From Mesorhizobium loti (GTDB taxonomy: Bacteria; Pseudomonadota; Alphaproteobacteria; Rhizobiales; Rhizobiaceae), in assembly GCF_013170705.1 (NCBI RefSeq), contig NZ_CP033334.1, positions 310,001 through 374,000 on the forward strand: 64,000 bases of DNA. The letters run 5' to 3'. This document shows, piece by piece, positions 1 through 8,147 of this stretch; within the stretch, counting starts at the first letter, position 1, and every line of letters starts with the position of its first letter. The notes beneath the pieces are model-generated. The model was not told where the DNA came from. It saw only the letters and a list, made by a program, of their open reading frames with translations, and made no database searches. Made by a program: the position numbers and the translations under genes.

Positions 1-797
1 TCCATCGGCGATGTCTTGGTTACCACGATGCAGCCGAGATAGAGCAGTTCCCATGTCCGGTGGCAGTCCAGGCCGTTTCCCGTGGTCGAGAGCACGAGCG
101 GGTATTGCGCATACAGCTCCCAGATCGCGCGCTGCGACACGCGTTTCCCGAGGAAATCGACATGTGGGCATCCATCCAGGGCATCAAGCACCTCTCGACG
201 CTGGCTGGAGCCCCTGCTGATGCTGAAATCGCAGAACACCCTGGGTGGACGGCGATCCGCATCCCCCTGCCGGCCGCGCAGGGTCTGCAAATACCGCACC
301 ATGCCGGCGGGCGTGGCAAGGGAACGTGGCGTATGAAGGTCCAGCCCGATCGGAAACGGCTTGATCCTCGGATGGTCGCTGTCGCAATTCTGGCTGTACC
401 AGGACACCAGATAGGGGTTGGCGAGAAGCCGCTCGACGGTATCTCTTGCCAGGTCCGATGGCACCGAGGCATCGCCGTCGGTGGTCAGCAGGATGAAGGG
501 CGCCTTGATGGTCGGCAGGGCCACCCGGGTGAACGTGTCGAGATCGCAGGTTCGCGAAACCCTGGCCAAGGTGCTCAGCCGAACCCAGACGATGCCGTAC
601 GCGCCGCCATAGTGGTCGCGGAAAAAGGCCTCGCCCTGGGTCGATTCGGTCGATGCGCAGCGATACCAGTCGGGCCCGGCGAAGTCACAGAAATGCGCGA
701 TCCCTTGCGACCACAGCACGGGAGGAACGCTGAAGAATCTCAGCGCCTTGGAATACACAGCCTTTTTGCGTTTTGCCCACCAACGCTTCATTCCCAT
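1..797 (-). CDS. Glycosyltransferase/exostosin-like protein, C-terminus cut by window edge
   Basis: An open frame on the minus strand runs from about 797 off the left edge, so the C-terminal part is missing. The readable part is about 265 residues. It contains a stretch reading STTGNGLDCHRTWELLYLGC, close to the G-x-G-x-D-x-H-R-x-W-E-x-L-x-x-G pattern at the end of exostosin-like (GT47-type) and related glycosyltransferase domains. Further upstream it has an IGLDLHT stretch, which also fits that group. The frame has two nearby ATG codons, at 797 and 791, and an in-frame TAA at 807-809, so the start is within two codons. The role would be transfer of a sugar to a surface glycan, but this is inference from short motifs. 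Longer open frames on the opposite strand have no recognisable protein features. Confidence 0.6.
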   Translation of the reverse strand, partial: MGMKRWWAKRKKAVYSKALRFFSVPPVLWSQGIAHFCDFAGPDWYRCASTESTQGEAFFRDHYGGAYGIVWVRLSTLARVSRTCDLDTFTRVALPTIKAPFILLTTDGDASVPSDLARDTVERLLANPYLVSWYSQNCDSDHPRIKPFPIGLDLHTPRSLATPAGMVRYLQTLRGRQGDADRRPPRVFCDFSISRGSSQRREVLDALDGCPHVDFLGKRVSQRAIWELYAQYPLVLSTTGNGLDCHRTWELLYLGCIVVTKTSPM

Positions 798-900
798 CGG
801 GAACGCTTAGCGCAGACGCGGTGGCGGCTGCAATGTCCTGCCGCTCCATACCCACAAGCCATGCGAGGGCCCGCGCTTCACCCCTTGGACACACCAGTCC

Positions 901-1476
901 TCAGGCGTGCAATTCCCGCGAAATCGGCGGGCCGACCGAAAATCCGGAGAATGTGACTTCGAAACCCTCGCGCTGTGGCGAGCAGCACATCATGCCGACA
1001 TCGACCGTCTTCGAGATCGGGAAATAGGCGAGCCGCACCGGCTTCCAGCGACCGTCCGAAGCATCCAGATACTGGACGCGGATCGCCTCGCCATGGCGGG
1101 TCAGGCGGATGCTGACGCCATTGGAACCGGCATGAATGGCCACCAGCGACCAGTCCGATGTGTCGTTGGTGACCACGACGGAGAAATAGGCGAGGCCGTC
1201 GGTGTATTCGATGCCGGCCTTGATCCAGTGCGTCTCGCTCAGCCGGACCATCAGGCCGGCCTGGTCATACAGCACCTTGTAGTCGCCCTTGACGGTGACT
1301 TCGGCGGTGAAATCGCCCTCGACTTGCCGATGCAGGAAGTGGCCATTGTCGCGCCAGAAACCGTAGAAGGTCTCGCGCCAGAAATCGGTCTCCTTGCCGG
1401 TGCGCACGCGCACCGCATCGCCGTCGATGGCGTGATGCGGCGGGGGATTGAGCCAGGTCAGGTCCTGCAATGCCAT
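901..1476 (-). CDS. DUF1349 domain protein (concanavalin-like fold)
   Basis: The gene encodes 191 residues with a single DUF1349 domain covering nearly the whole chain. Family marks are the FWRETFYGFWRDNGHF stretch near the N-terminus, the middle part LYDQAGLMVRLSETHWIKAGIE and the WSLVAIH stretch. DUF1349 proteins adopt a beta-jelly-roll fold related to laminin-G/concanavalin lectins and are suspected to bind or process carbohydrates, but no reaction is established for this group. There is no signal peptide, so it should be cytoplasmic. It lies 55 bases downstream of the aldehyde dehydrogenase gene on the same strand and may be cotranscribed with it. Confidence 0.85.
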   Translation of the reverse strand: MALQDLTWLNPPPHHAIDGDAVRVRTGKETDFWRETFYGFWRDNGHFLHRQVEGDFTAEVTVKGDYKVLYDQAGLMVRLSETHWIKAGIEYTDGLAYFSVVVTNDTSDWSLVAIHAGSNGVSIRLTRHGEAIRVQYLDASDGRWKPVRLAYFPISKTVDVGMMCCSPQREGFEVTFSGFSVGPPISRELHA

Positions 1477-1531
1477 TGCCTCGTGCCGGTTCCGTGGTGA
1501 AGGTGCGCCGGCCCGACAGGCCGGCGCATCA

Positions 1532-2971
1532 TCAGCCCGCGAATGTATAGGCGGTCTTCACCGTGGTGTAGAACTCCGTGGCATAACGGCCCTGTTCGCG
1601 CGGGCCGTAGCTCGAGCCCTTGCGGCCGCCGAAGGGAACATGGAAATCGACACCCGCCGTCGGCAAGTTGACCATGACCATGCCCGCTTCCGAATTGCGC
1701 TTGAAGTGGGTCGCGTGTTTGAGGCTCGACGTGCAGATGCCCGACGTCAGCCCGAAGGGCGTGTCGTTGGCGACGGCAAGCGCCTCGTCGTAGTCCTTGA
1801 CGCGGATGACGCTGGCGACCGGGCCAAAAATCTCCTCGCGCGAACTGCGCATGGCGTTGGTTGCCTCGGTCAGCAGCGCGGGGCTGAGGTAGAAGCCCGG
1901 CGTCTTGCGGTCGAGCCGTTCGCCGCCGAAGGCGAGCGTTGCGCCTTCCCTGACGCCGATGGCGATATAATCCTCGTCCTGCTTCAGCTGCGTGGCGTCG
2001 ACCACCGGGCCGATCTGGGTCTGCGCATCGAGCGCATCGCCGATCACCAGCTTGCCCATCCGCTCCTTCAGCGCATCGACGAAACGGTCGTGGATACCTT
2101 CGGTCACGATCAGCCTGGACGAGGCCGTGCAGCGCTGGCCGGTCGAGAAGAAGGCGCCGTTGAGCGCGCAATCGACGGCGACCGCAAGATCGGCATCGTC
2201 AAGCACGACCAGCGGGTTCTTGCCTCCCATCTCGAGCTGGAACTTGCGCATGTGTTCCACGCTTGCGGCGGCGACGCGCTTGCCCGTGCCGACCGAGCCG
2301 GTGAAGGTGATGGCATTGACGTCGGGGCTGTCGAGCATGGCCTGGCCGACCACCGAGCCCTTGCCCATGACGAGGTTGAGCACGCCCTTGGGCAGGCCGG
2401 CGCGATGCAGGATGTCGACGATCGACCAGGCGCTTTCAGGAACGAGTTCGGCCGGCTTGAAGACGATGGTGTTGCCATGAGCCAGCGCCGGCGCGATCTT
2501 CCAGGCCGGAATGGCGATGGGGAAATTCCATGGCGTGATGATGCCGACGACACCGACCGCTTCGCGCGTGATCTCGACGCCGACGCCCGGTCGCACGCTC
2601 GGAACCATCTCTCCGGTCAGGCGCAATGTTTCGCCAGCAAAGAAATCGAAGATCTGGGCGGCGCGGATGGTCTCGCCAATGCCTTCGGCCAGCGTCTTGC
2701 CTTCCTCGCGCGCCAGGTTGCGGCCGATCTCGTCCTTGCGCGCCATGATCTCGTCGGACGCCTTCTTCAGCACCGCGTGGCGCGCCAGCGGACCGGAGCG
2801 TGACCATGCCGGGAACGCCGCCTTGGCCGCGGCGATCGCTTGGCTAGCCTGTTCGACGCCCGCCGAGGCATACTCGCCGACAATGTCGCCGGTATTCGAG
2901 GGATTGATGTTGCGCGACCCGGCGTCGCCGACCCATTCGCCATCGATGAGGTTTTTTCGAAACTGAGCCAT
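1532..2971 (-). CDS. NAD(P)-dependent aldehyde dehydrogenase
   Basis: A 479-residue ALDH-superfamily enzyme that oxidises an aldehyde to the acid with NAD(P)+. Visible motifs are VVGIITPWNFP (cofactor site and catalytic Asn), FTGSVGTGKRV (Rossmann turn), LEMGGKNP (general-base Glu), FFSTGQRCTASSR (nucleophilic Cys) and EIFGPVASV. The sequence is of the alpha-ketoglutaric semialdehyde / succinate semialdehyde type, but the substrate cannot be fixed from motifs. I chose the ATG at 2971 because the MAQFRKNLIDGEWVG start matches the family; the longer frame to 3079 has no homologous sequence. It is divergent from the TetR-type gene at 3232, which may control it. The DUF1349 gene follows downstream. 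Confidence 0.93.
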   Translation of the reverse strand: MAQFRKNLIDGEWVGDAGSRNINPSNTGDIVGEYASAGVEQASQAIAAAKAAFPAWSRSGPLARHAVLKKASDEIMARKDEIGRNLAREEGKTLAEGIGETIRAAQIFDFFAGETLRLTGEMVPSVRPGVGVEITREAVGVVGIITPWNFPIAIPAWKIAPALAHGNTIVFKPAELVPESAWSIVDILHRAGLPKGVLNLVMGKGSVVGQAMLDSPDVNAITFTGSVGTGKRVAAASVEHMRKFQLEMGGKNPLVVLDDADLAVAVDCALNGAFFSTGQRCTASSRLIVTEGIHDRFVDALKERMGKLVIGDALDAQTQIGPVVDATQLKQDEDYIAIGVREGATLAFGGERLDRKTPGFYLSPALLTEATNAMRSSREEIFGPVASVIRVKDYDEALAVANDTPFGLTSGICTSSLKHATHFKRNSEAGMVMVNLPTAGVDFHVPFGGRKGSSYGPREQGRYATEFYTTVKTAYTFAG

Positions 2972-3018
2972 GTCCTGGTCTTTCCTGCTGGTTGGCCGCA
3001 CGGCGGCATCTGTCCAGA

Positions 3019-3032
3019 CTGGTATTTGCCAG
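3019..3032. promoter_or_regulatory. Small inverted repeat in the ALDH-TetR divergent region
   Basis: CTGG-N6-CCAG lies about 50 bases upstream of the aldehyde dehydrogenase start, inside the 260-base divergent spacer. A second near-palindrome, ACATCGGCCGGATGT, is at 3153-3167 about 65 bases before the TetR-type start. Either could be an operator of the adjacent regulator. Both are short, so chance occurrence is quite possible. Confidence 0.25.
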
Positions 3033-3231
3033 ACAATTGCGTTGCGGGAAAGCACGCACTGGCCGAGCCGCCGCGACAAAAATCCCCGAGCTTATCATCC
3101 CGGCTTTGATGGGACGGCAGCGGCCAGCACCCGTGAACCCGCAATCCGGCTAACATCGGCCGGATGTCATCACGGCTCAAACGAATTGCCCTGCACACAA
3201 GTGTCCACGACCTTGATTTGCCTGATCCGGC

Positions 3232-3909
3232 ATGTCATGCGTCGTGGTGATGGCAGCAATCGAAACGACGATCCAGCGCGCCGGCGCCACCGGCAACATC
3301 AAGGCCACTCGTGAAGACTGGCTGAAGCTGGCGCTTGAAACACTGATATCCGACGGTGTCGAACGTGTCCGCGTGCTGACGCTTGGCCAGCAGCTCGACG
3401 TCTCACGCTCCAGTTTCTACTGGTATTTCAAGAGCCGGCAGGATCTGCTCGATCAATTGCTGGGCTACTGGCGGCAGACCAACACGAGGTTCATCGTCGA
3501 ACGCGCCTCGCGGCCGTCGGCGACCGTCATTCGCGGGGTGATGAGCATTTTCGAATGCTGGGTGGATGAAAAGCTGTTCGACCCCCGGCTGGACTTCGCG
3601 ATCAGGGCCTGGGCCCGCCGCTCGCCCGCAATCCGGCGCGCGCTCGACGAGGCCGACGAAGAGCGTGTCAATGCCATACGCGACATGTTCAAGCGCCATG
3701 GCTACGAGGAAGAAGACGCATTCGTGCGGGCCCGCGTCCTCTATTTCATGCAGATCGGCTATTACTCGCTCGAGCTCAACGAACCGATGAGCACCCGCCT
3801 TACCCACGTCGCCTCCTATCTGCGCAGCTTCACGGGCCAGGAGCCTCCGGCGGAAGACGTCGAGGAGTTCGCGCGCTATGTCGAGAAAACGCTTTCCGGC
3901 AAACGGTAG
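3232..3909 (+). CDS. TetR-family transcriptional regulator
   Basis: A 225-residue regulator with an N-terminal helix-turn-helix at about residues 28-75. It includes LTLGQQLDVSRSSFYWYFKS, the typical recognition helix and Y-F/Y-W-Y-F-K signature of TetR proteins. The rest is a helical ligand-binding domain with no recognisable ligand. The first ATG is at 3232 and a second at 3250; the shorter form would lose only six residues. It is divergent from the aldehyde dehydrogenase and 145 bases upstream of the dimethylglycine-dehydrogenase-like gene. It is therefore a candidate regulator of one or both units, perhaps in methylamine catabolism. Confidence 0.9.
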   Translation: MSCVVVMAAIETTIQRAGATGNIKATREDWLKLALETLISDGVERVRVLTLGQQLDVSRSSFYWYFKSRQDLLDQLLGYWRQTNTRFIVERASRPSATVIRGVMSIFECWVDEKLFDPRLDFAIRAWARRSPAIRRALDEADEERVNAIRDMFKRHGYEEEDAFVRARVLYFMQIGYYSLELNEPMSTRLTHVASYLRSFTGQEPPAEDVEEFARYVEKTLSGKR

Positions 3910-3987
3910 GCGCGCAACCATCGGCCGAGCGGCCCTTTAGCCTTCATGACGCCATGCCCCATGCGCAGCCCCCTGGATTATGCGCTG

Positions 3988-4014
3988 CAATGTACTAGAC
4001 ACATATGTACAATG
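3988..4014. promoter_or_regulatory. Interrupted palindrome upstream of the DMGDH-like gene
   Basis: CAATGTAC-N11-GTACAATG has eight-base arms with one mismatch. It ends 40 bases before the ATG at 4055, in the short spacer between the TetR-type gene and the flavoprotein gene. Size and position suit a repressor operator, with the adjacent TetR-type protein as the obvious candidate. No binding evidence exists here. Confidence 0.4.
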
Positions 4015-4054
4015 CCAGTAGGGTGCGCCGCCATACCAGGTGGAGTGCAGCAGG

Positions 4055-6466
4055 ATGAAATCCCAGTACAGGGCGATCGTTATCGGCGGTGGCGTGGTTG
4101 GAGCCTCGGTGCTCTATCACCTGGCGAAGTTCGGCTGGAGTGATGTCGCGCTGATCGAACGCGAGGTGCTGACAGCCGGGTCGAGCTGGCACGCGGCCGG
4201 CGGCTTCCACGCGCTGAACGCCGACCCCAACATCGCCGCGCTGCAGGCCTATACGATCGACCTTCTGTCGGAGGTCGAAAAGGAATCGGGCCAGAACATC
4301 GGCATGCACATGACCGGCGGCATCTCGGTTGCCTCGGCGCCGGAGCGCTGGGAATGGCTGAAAGCCTCCTACCGCATCTTCCAGACCATGGGCATAGACG
4401 ATGTCCATCTGGTCGGCGTCGACGAGATCAAGCAACGCTGCCCGATCCTCAACACCGACGGCATGCTGGGCGGCCTTTATGCGGCACGCGAAGGCCATAT
4501 CGACCCCTCGGGCGTCGTCCACGCCTATGCCAAGGCGGCGAGGAAGCGCGGCGCCGACATCATCGAGCACAACCGCGTTCTGGAGCTCAATCGTCGCGCC
4601 GACGGCAGCTGGGACGTGGTCACGGAGAAAGGCACTCTCATTGCCGAGCACGTCGTCAACGCCGGCGGCCTGTGGGCCAAACAGGTCGGCCGGATGGCCG
4701 GCATCGATCTGCCGGTTTCGCCAATGGAGCATCACTATCTCGTCACCGAAGCGCTGCCGGAGATCCAGGCGCTCGACCGGGAATTGCCGCTGATCGTCGA
4801 CCTCGAGGGCTTCACCTATATGCGCCAGGAGCAGAAGGGGCTGCTGCTCGGCATCTACGAGATCAACCACAAGCACTGGAACATGGACGGCGCACCCTGG
4901 GACTACGGCATCGAGCTGATCCAGGAGGACACCGACCGCATCGCCAACGAGTTGGCGCTCGGCTTCAGCCGCTATCCCTGCCTGGAGACGGCAGGCATCA
5001 AGCGCTGGGTGAACGGCGCCTTCACCTTCTCGCCGGACGGCAATCCGCTGGTCGGCCCGGTGCGAGGGGTCCCCAACTACTGGGTGGCCTGCGGCGTCAT
5101 GGCCGGCTTCCTGCAAGGCGGCGGCGTCGGCAAGTCGCTGGCCGAATGGATGATCCATGGCGAGCCGGAGGCCGACGTCTTCGGCATGGACATCGCCCGC
5201 TACGGCGATTTCGCCTCCAATCGCGAATACATCAAGCAGACGACCGGGCAATTCTATTCGCGCCGCTTCGTCATGAGCTATCCCAACGAGCAACTGCCCG
5301 CGGGGCGGCCGTTGAAGACAGCAGGCGCGCATGACGCCATGGATGCCGCCGGCGCGCGCTGGGGCAATTCCTGGGGCATGGAAGCGCCGCTCTATTTCGC
5401 GCCGCAAGGTTTCGTCGAAACACCGACGCTGAAGCGCTCGAATGCCTTCGACATCGTCGCCCGGGAATGCCGCAAGGTACGCGAAGGCGTCGGCCTGCTC
5501 GATATCACCGCCTTCTCGCGCTACGAAGTCACCGGACCGCAAGCGCAAGCCTGGCTCGACCGGTTGCTTGCCTGCGCCCTTCCCAAGCCGGGCCGCGCGA
5601 AACTCGCGCCCATGCTGGGCGAAAACGGCAAGCTCAAGGGCGACCTCACAGTTTTCAACTGGGGTGACGGCAGCTGGTGGATCATGGGGTCCTACTATCT
5701 GCGGCAATGGCACATGCGCTGGTTCGAACAGCATCTCGGCGAGGGCGTCGCCGTACGCGACATTTCGGACGCGGTCGTCGGCTTTTCGCTCGCCGGCCCC
5801 AATGCGCGCCGTCTGCTCGAACGGCTGACGCACCAGGATGTCTCGCACCAGGGCTTCGGTTTCCTCACCTGCAAGGCGCTGGATGTCGGCCTGGTTCGAG
5901 CCAAGGTCGGGCGGCTCTCGGTCATCGGCGAGCTCGGCTACGAAATCCATTGCCAGGCCAATGAGCATGCGGGGCTACGCCGGGCGCTGCTTGCGGCAGG
6001 CAGCGACCTCGGCGTCACCGAATACGGCTTCGGCGCGGTCAATTCGCTGCGGCTCGAAAAAAGTTTCGGCATCTGGTCGCATGAGTTCACGCAGGATTAC
6101 ACGCCAGCCGAGACCGGCATGGACCGCTGGATCGCCTTCGACAAGGGTGACTTCATCGGCCGCGAAGCGGCGCTGAAAGAGCAGCAGGCCGGCGCCAGGC
6201 GCGCGCTGGTGACGCTCGAGATCGACGCCGCGGATGCGGACGCCAGCGGCTACGAACCGGTCTGGGGCGGAGGCAAGCTTGCCGGCTTCGTCACGTCCGG
6301 CGGCTATGGCCATACGGTCGGCAAGAGCCTCGCCATGGCGCTTGTCGATGGCGATGTCACCGATGTCGATACTGAGTTGACAACCCATATCGTCGGCGTC
6401 GAAAGAGGTGCGCGCGTCATCGCTTCGTCGCCTTACGATCCACTGGGCAAGGCGATGCGGGCATGA
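4055..6466 (+). CDS. Dimethylglycine/sarcosine dehydrogenase-like flavoprotein with GcvT domain
   Basis: An 803-residue two-part enzyme. The N-terminal half is a DAO-type FAD oxidoreductase starting with IVIGGGVVGASV. It carries AGSSWHAAGGF, where the His matches the residue that covalently holds FAD in dimethylglycine dehydrogenase. The C-terminal half is a GcvT/aminomethyltransferase folate-binding domain (FSLAGPNARRLLERL, ELGYEIHCQ, GFGAVNSLRLEKSFG). Such enzymes oxidatively demethylate N-methylated glycines and pass the one-carbon unit to tetrahydrofolate. The ATG at 4055 is preferred over the GTG at 4040: GGAG stands in front of it and the domain begins immediately. It precedes soxBDAG on the same strand, which supports a role in dimethylglycine-to-sarcosine breakdown. 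The exact substrate is inferred. Confidence 0.9.
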   Translation: MKSQYRAIVIGGGVVGASVLYHLAKFGWSDVALIEREVLTAGSSWHAAGGFHALNADPNIAALQAYTIDLLSEVEKESGQNIGMHMTGGISVASAPERWEWLKASYRIFQTMGIDDVHLVGVDEIKQRCPILNTDGMLGGLYAAREGHIDPSGVVHAYAKAARKRGADIIEHNRVLELNRRADGSWDVVTEKGTLIAEHVVNAGGLWAKQVGRMAGIDLPVSPMEHHYLVTEALPEIQALDRELPLIVDLEGFTYMRQEQKGLLLGIYEINHKHWNMDGAPWDYGIELIQEDTDRIANELALGFSRYPCLETAGIKRWVNGAFTFSPDGNPLVGPVRGVPNYWVACGVMAGFLQGGGVGKSLAEWMIHGEPEADVFGMDIARYGDFASNREYIKQTTGQFYSRRFVMSYPNEQLPAGRPLKTAGAHDAMDAAGARWGNSWGMEAPLYFAPQGFVETPTLKRSNAFDIVARECRKVREGVGLLDITAFSRYEVTGPQAQAWLDRLLACALPKPGRAKLAPMLGENGKLKGDLTVFNWGDGSWWIMGSYYLRQWHMRWFEQHLGEGVAVRDISDAVVGFSLAGPNARRLLERLTHQDVSHQGFGFLTCKALDVGLVRAKVGRLSVIGELGYEIHCQANEHAGLRRALLAAGSDLGVTEYGFGAVNSLRLEKSFGIWSHEFTQDYTPAETGMDRWIAFDKGDFIGREAALKEQQAGARRALVTLEIDAADADASGYEPVWGGGKLAGFVTSGGYGHTVGKSLAMALVDGDVTDVDTELTTHIVGVERGARVIASSPYDPLGKAMRA

Positions 6467-6548
6467 CCGATCGAACCGGTGCCGTCCATGCGGAAGACCA
6501 TGCCATGAACCACGCTCGCTCCCCGAAATCAGGCCTGTCCGGCACGCC

Positions 6549-7802
6549 ATGACCAGACGCTATTCCGCCCTGTCGCTGTTCAAGGAAGGCCTGGCGGGCC
6601 AGACCGGCTGGAAGCAGGCCTGGCGCTCACCCGAGCCGAAGCCGTCCTATGATGCGATCGTCATCGGCGGCGGCGGCCATGGGCTGGCGACGGCCTATTA
6701 CCTGGCCAAGAATCACGGCATCGCCCGGGTGGCCGTGTTGGAAAAAGGCTGGATCGGCGGCGGCAACACCGGCCGCAACACCACGGTGGTACGCTCCAAC
6801 TACTATTACCCGGAAAGCGTCGAGCTCTACGGGCTGGCGCACCGGCTCTATGAAGGCCTGTCGAAGGACCTGAACTACAACGTCATGCTGTCGCAGCGCG
6901 GCATGGTCAATCTCTGCCATTCGACCGCCGAAATGGAGATCGGCGCCCGCACCGTCAACGCCATGCAGATCAACGGCATCGATGCGGAGCTGTTTTCGCC
7001 GGAGGATGTGCGTCGCGTGGCGCCGATCTACAATTTCTCGCCGGATGCGCGCTTTCCCGTGTTCGGCGGCATCTGGCAGGGCCGCGCCGGCACGGCCCGC
7101 CACGACGCCGTCGCCTGGGGTTATGCCCGGGCGGCGAACCGGCTCGGCGTCGATATCATCCAGAATTGCGAGATAACCGATTTCATCGTCGAGGGCGGCC
7201 GTTGCCGCGGCGTCCAGACGACACGCGGCGCGATCCGTTCCGAGCGCATCGGCATGGCCGTGGCCGGCCATTCCTCGGTGCTGGCGGCCAAGGCCGGTTT
7301 CCGGCTGCCGATCAATTCCTACGCCCTGCAAGCCTGCGTTTCTGAACCTGTGAAGCCGATCCTCGACACGGTGGTGCTGTCGCCCGGCTGCGGCGTCTAT
7401 GTCAGCCAATCGGACAAGGGCGAGATCGTCATTGGCGGCGGGCTCGACCGCATCCCCTCCTACGCGCAGCGCGGCAATTTGCCGACGCTGGAAGCCGTCA
7501 TTGCCGGACTGCTGGAGATGTTCCCGATCTTCGGCCAGTTGAAGCTGATGCGGCAATGGGCCGGCATTGTCGACGTCGTGCCGGATTCCTCGCCGATCAT
7601 CGGTCCTTCGCCACTACCCAATTTGTTCCTCAATTGCGGCTGGGGCACGGGCGGATTCAAAGCCATCCCCGCCGGCGGCACGCTGCTGGCAAACCTGCTG
7701 GCCACGGGCAAGCACAATGATATCAGCCGTCCCTTCGATCTCGACCGTTTCGCCAGCGGGCGGCTGATCGACGAAGCGGCCGGCTCCGGCATCGCGCACT
7801 AA
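6549..7802 (+). CDS. soxB: Sarcosine oxidase beta subunit
   Basis: A 417-residue DAO-type flavoprotein, the usual length for the beta subunit of heterotetrameric sarcosine oxidase, which oxidises sarcosine to glycine. The FAD-binding motif IVIGGGGHGLATAYYLA is at about residues 37-53. GTARHDAVAWGYARAA, near residue 185, contains the His that carries covalent FMN in the characterised enzyme. The ATG at 6549 gives the family N-terminus (MTRRYSALSLFKEGL); the open frame extends further upstream without homology. An 82-base spacer separates it from the dehydrogenase-like gene. A palindromic repeat element follows directly after the stop codon, before soxD. Confidence 0.96.
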   Translation: MTRRYSALSLFKEGLAGQTGWKQAWRSPEPKPSYDAIVIGGGGHGLATAYYLAKNHGIARVAVLEKGWIGGGNTGRNTTVVRSNYYYPESVELYGLAHRLYEGLSKDLNYNVMLSQRGMVNLCHSTAEMEIGARTVNAMQINGIDAELFSPEDVRRVAPIYNFSPDARFPVFGGIWQGRAGTARHDAVAWGYARAANRLGVDIIQNCEITDFIVEGGRCRGVQTTRGAIRSERIGMAVAGHSSVLAAKAGFRLPINSYALQACVSEPVKPILDTVVLSPGCGVYVSQSDKGEIVIGGGLDRIPSYAQRGNLPTLEAVIAGLLEMFPIFGQLKLMRQWAGIVDVVPDSSPIIGPSPLPNLFLNCGWGTGGFKAIPAGGTLLANLLATGKHNDISRPFDLDRFASGRLIDEAAGSGIAH

Positions 7803-7850
7803 TGCATGTCGCCCAAAAGTGTGCAGCGGTTTTGGGGCAACGACATGCAT
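7803..7850 (+). repeat. Palindromic intergenic element, copy A (soxB-soxD spacer)
   Basis: The 48-base element starts with TGCATGTCGCCCAAAA and ends with TTTTGGGGCAACGACATGCA; the ends are inverted repeats around a short GC-rich centre. It begins at the base after the soxB stop codon and fills over half of the gap to soxD. Related copies are at 54904-54950 and 60253-60298. The structure fits the short palindromic repeats scattered between genes in Mesorhizobium. In mRNA it would fold into a long hairpin. Confidence 0.8.
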
Positions 7851-7880
7851 CGCGCACTGAGACAAACACTAGAGGCAATC

Positions 7881-8147
7881 ATGCAGCTTTTCCCATGTCC
7901 GTTCTGCGGCCCGCGCGACGAGACCGAATTCCACTATGGCGGCGATGCCGGCAATGTCAGGCCCGATGGCGCCGACGTGCCGATCGAGCGCTGGGCAGAT
8001 TACCTCTATCTGCGCGGCAACCCGAAGGGCGCGGCACGCGAAATCTGGGTGCACATGAATTGCGGCGAGTTCTTCGTCATGGAACGTGACACGGTCACGC
8101 ACAAGGTGCTGTCCTCGACCGCCCTTGGCGGGGAGCACGCCGCGTGA
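7881..8147 (+). CDS. soxD: Sarcosine oxidase delta subunit
   Basis: An 88-residue protein beginning MQLFPCPFCGPRDETEFHYGG. Cys6, Cys9, His58 and Cys61 match the zinc ligands of the small delta subunit of heterotetrameric sarcosine oxidase. The subunit is structural and binds zinc; it carries no flavin. The ATG at 7881 gives the family N-terminus, while the open frame runs back to 7806 through the palindromic repeat. Its TGA overlaps the GTG start of soxA (GTGA), so the two are translationally coupled. Confidence 0.96.
   Translation: MQLFPCPFCGPRDETEFHYGGDAGNVRPDGADVPIERWADYLYLRGNPKGAAREIWVHMNCGEFFVMERDTVTHKVLSSTALGGEHAA

Noticed and set aside
60..956. 298-residue plus-strand open frame
   Set aside because: It covers the minus-strand glycosyltransferase-like frame, is rich in Arg, Gly and Pro and has no domain; it is a shadow of GC-rich codon use.
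1448..2803. 451-residue plus-strand open frame
   Set aside because: It lies antisense to the aldehyde dehydrogenase, whose motifs are complete. The product is rich in Ala, Arg, Asp and Gly without any family match.
3995..5968. 657-residue minus-strand open frame
   Set aside because: Antisense to the dimethylglycine-dehydrogenase-like gene, with no recognisable domain. The length comes from high G+C.
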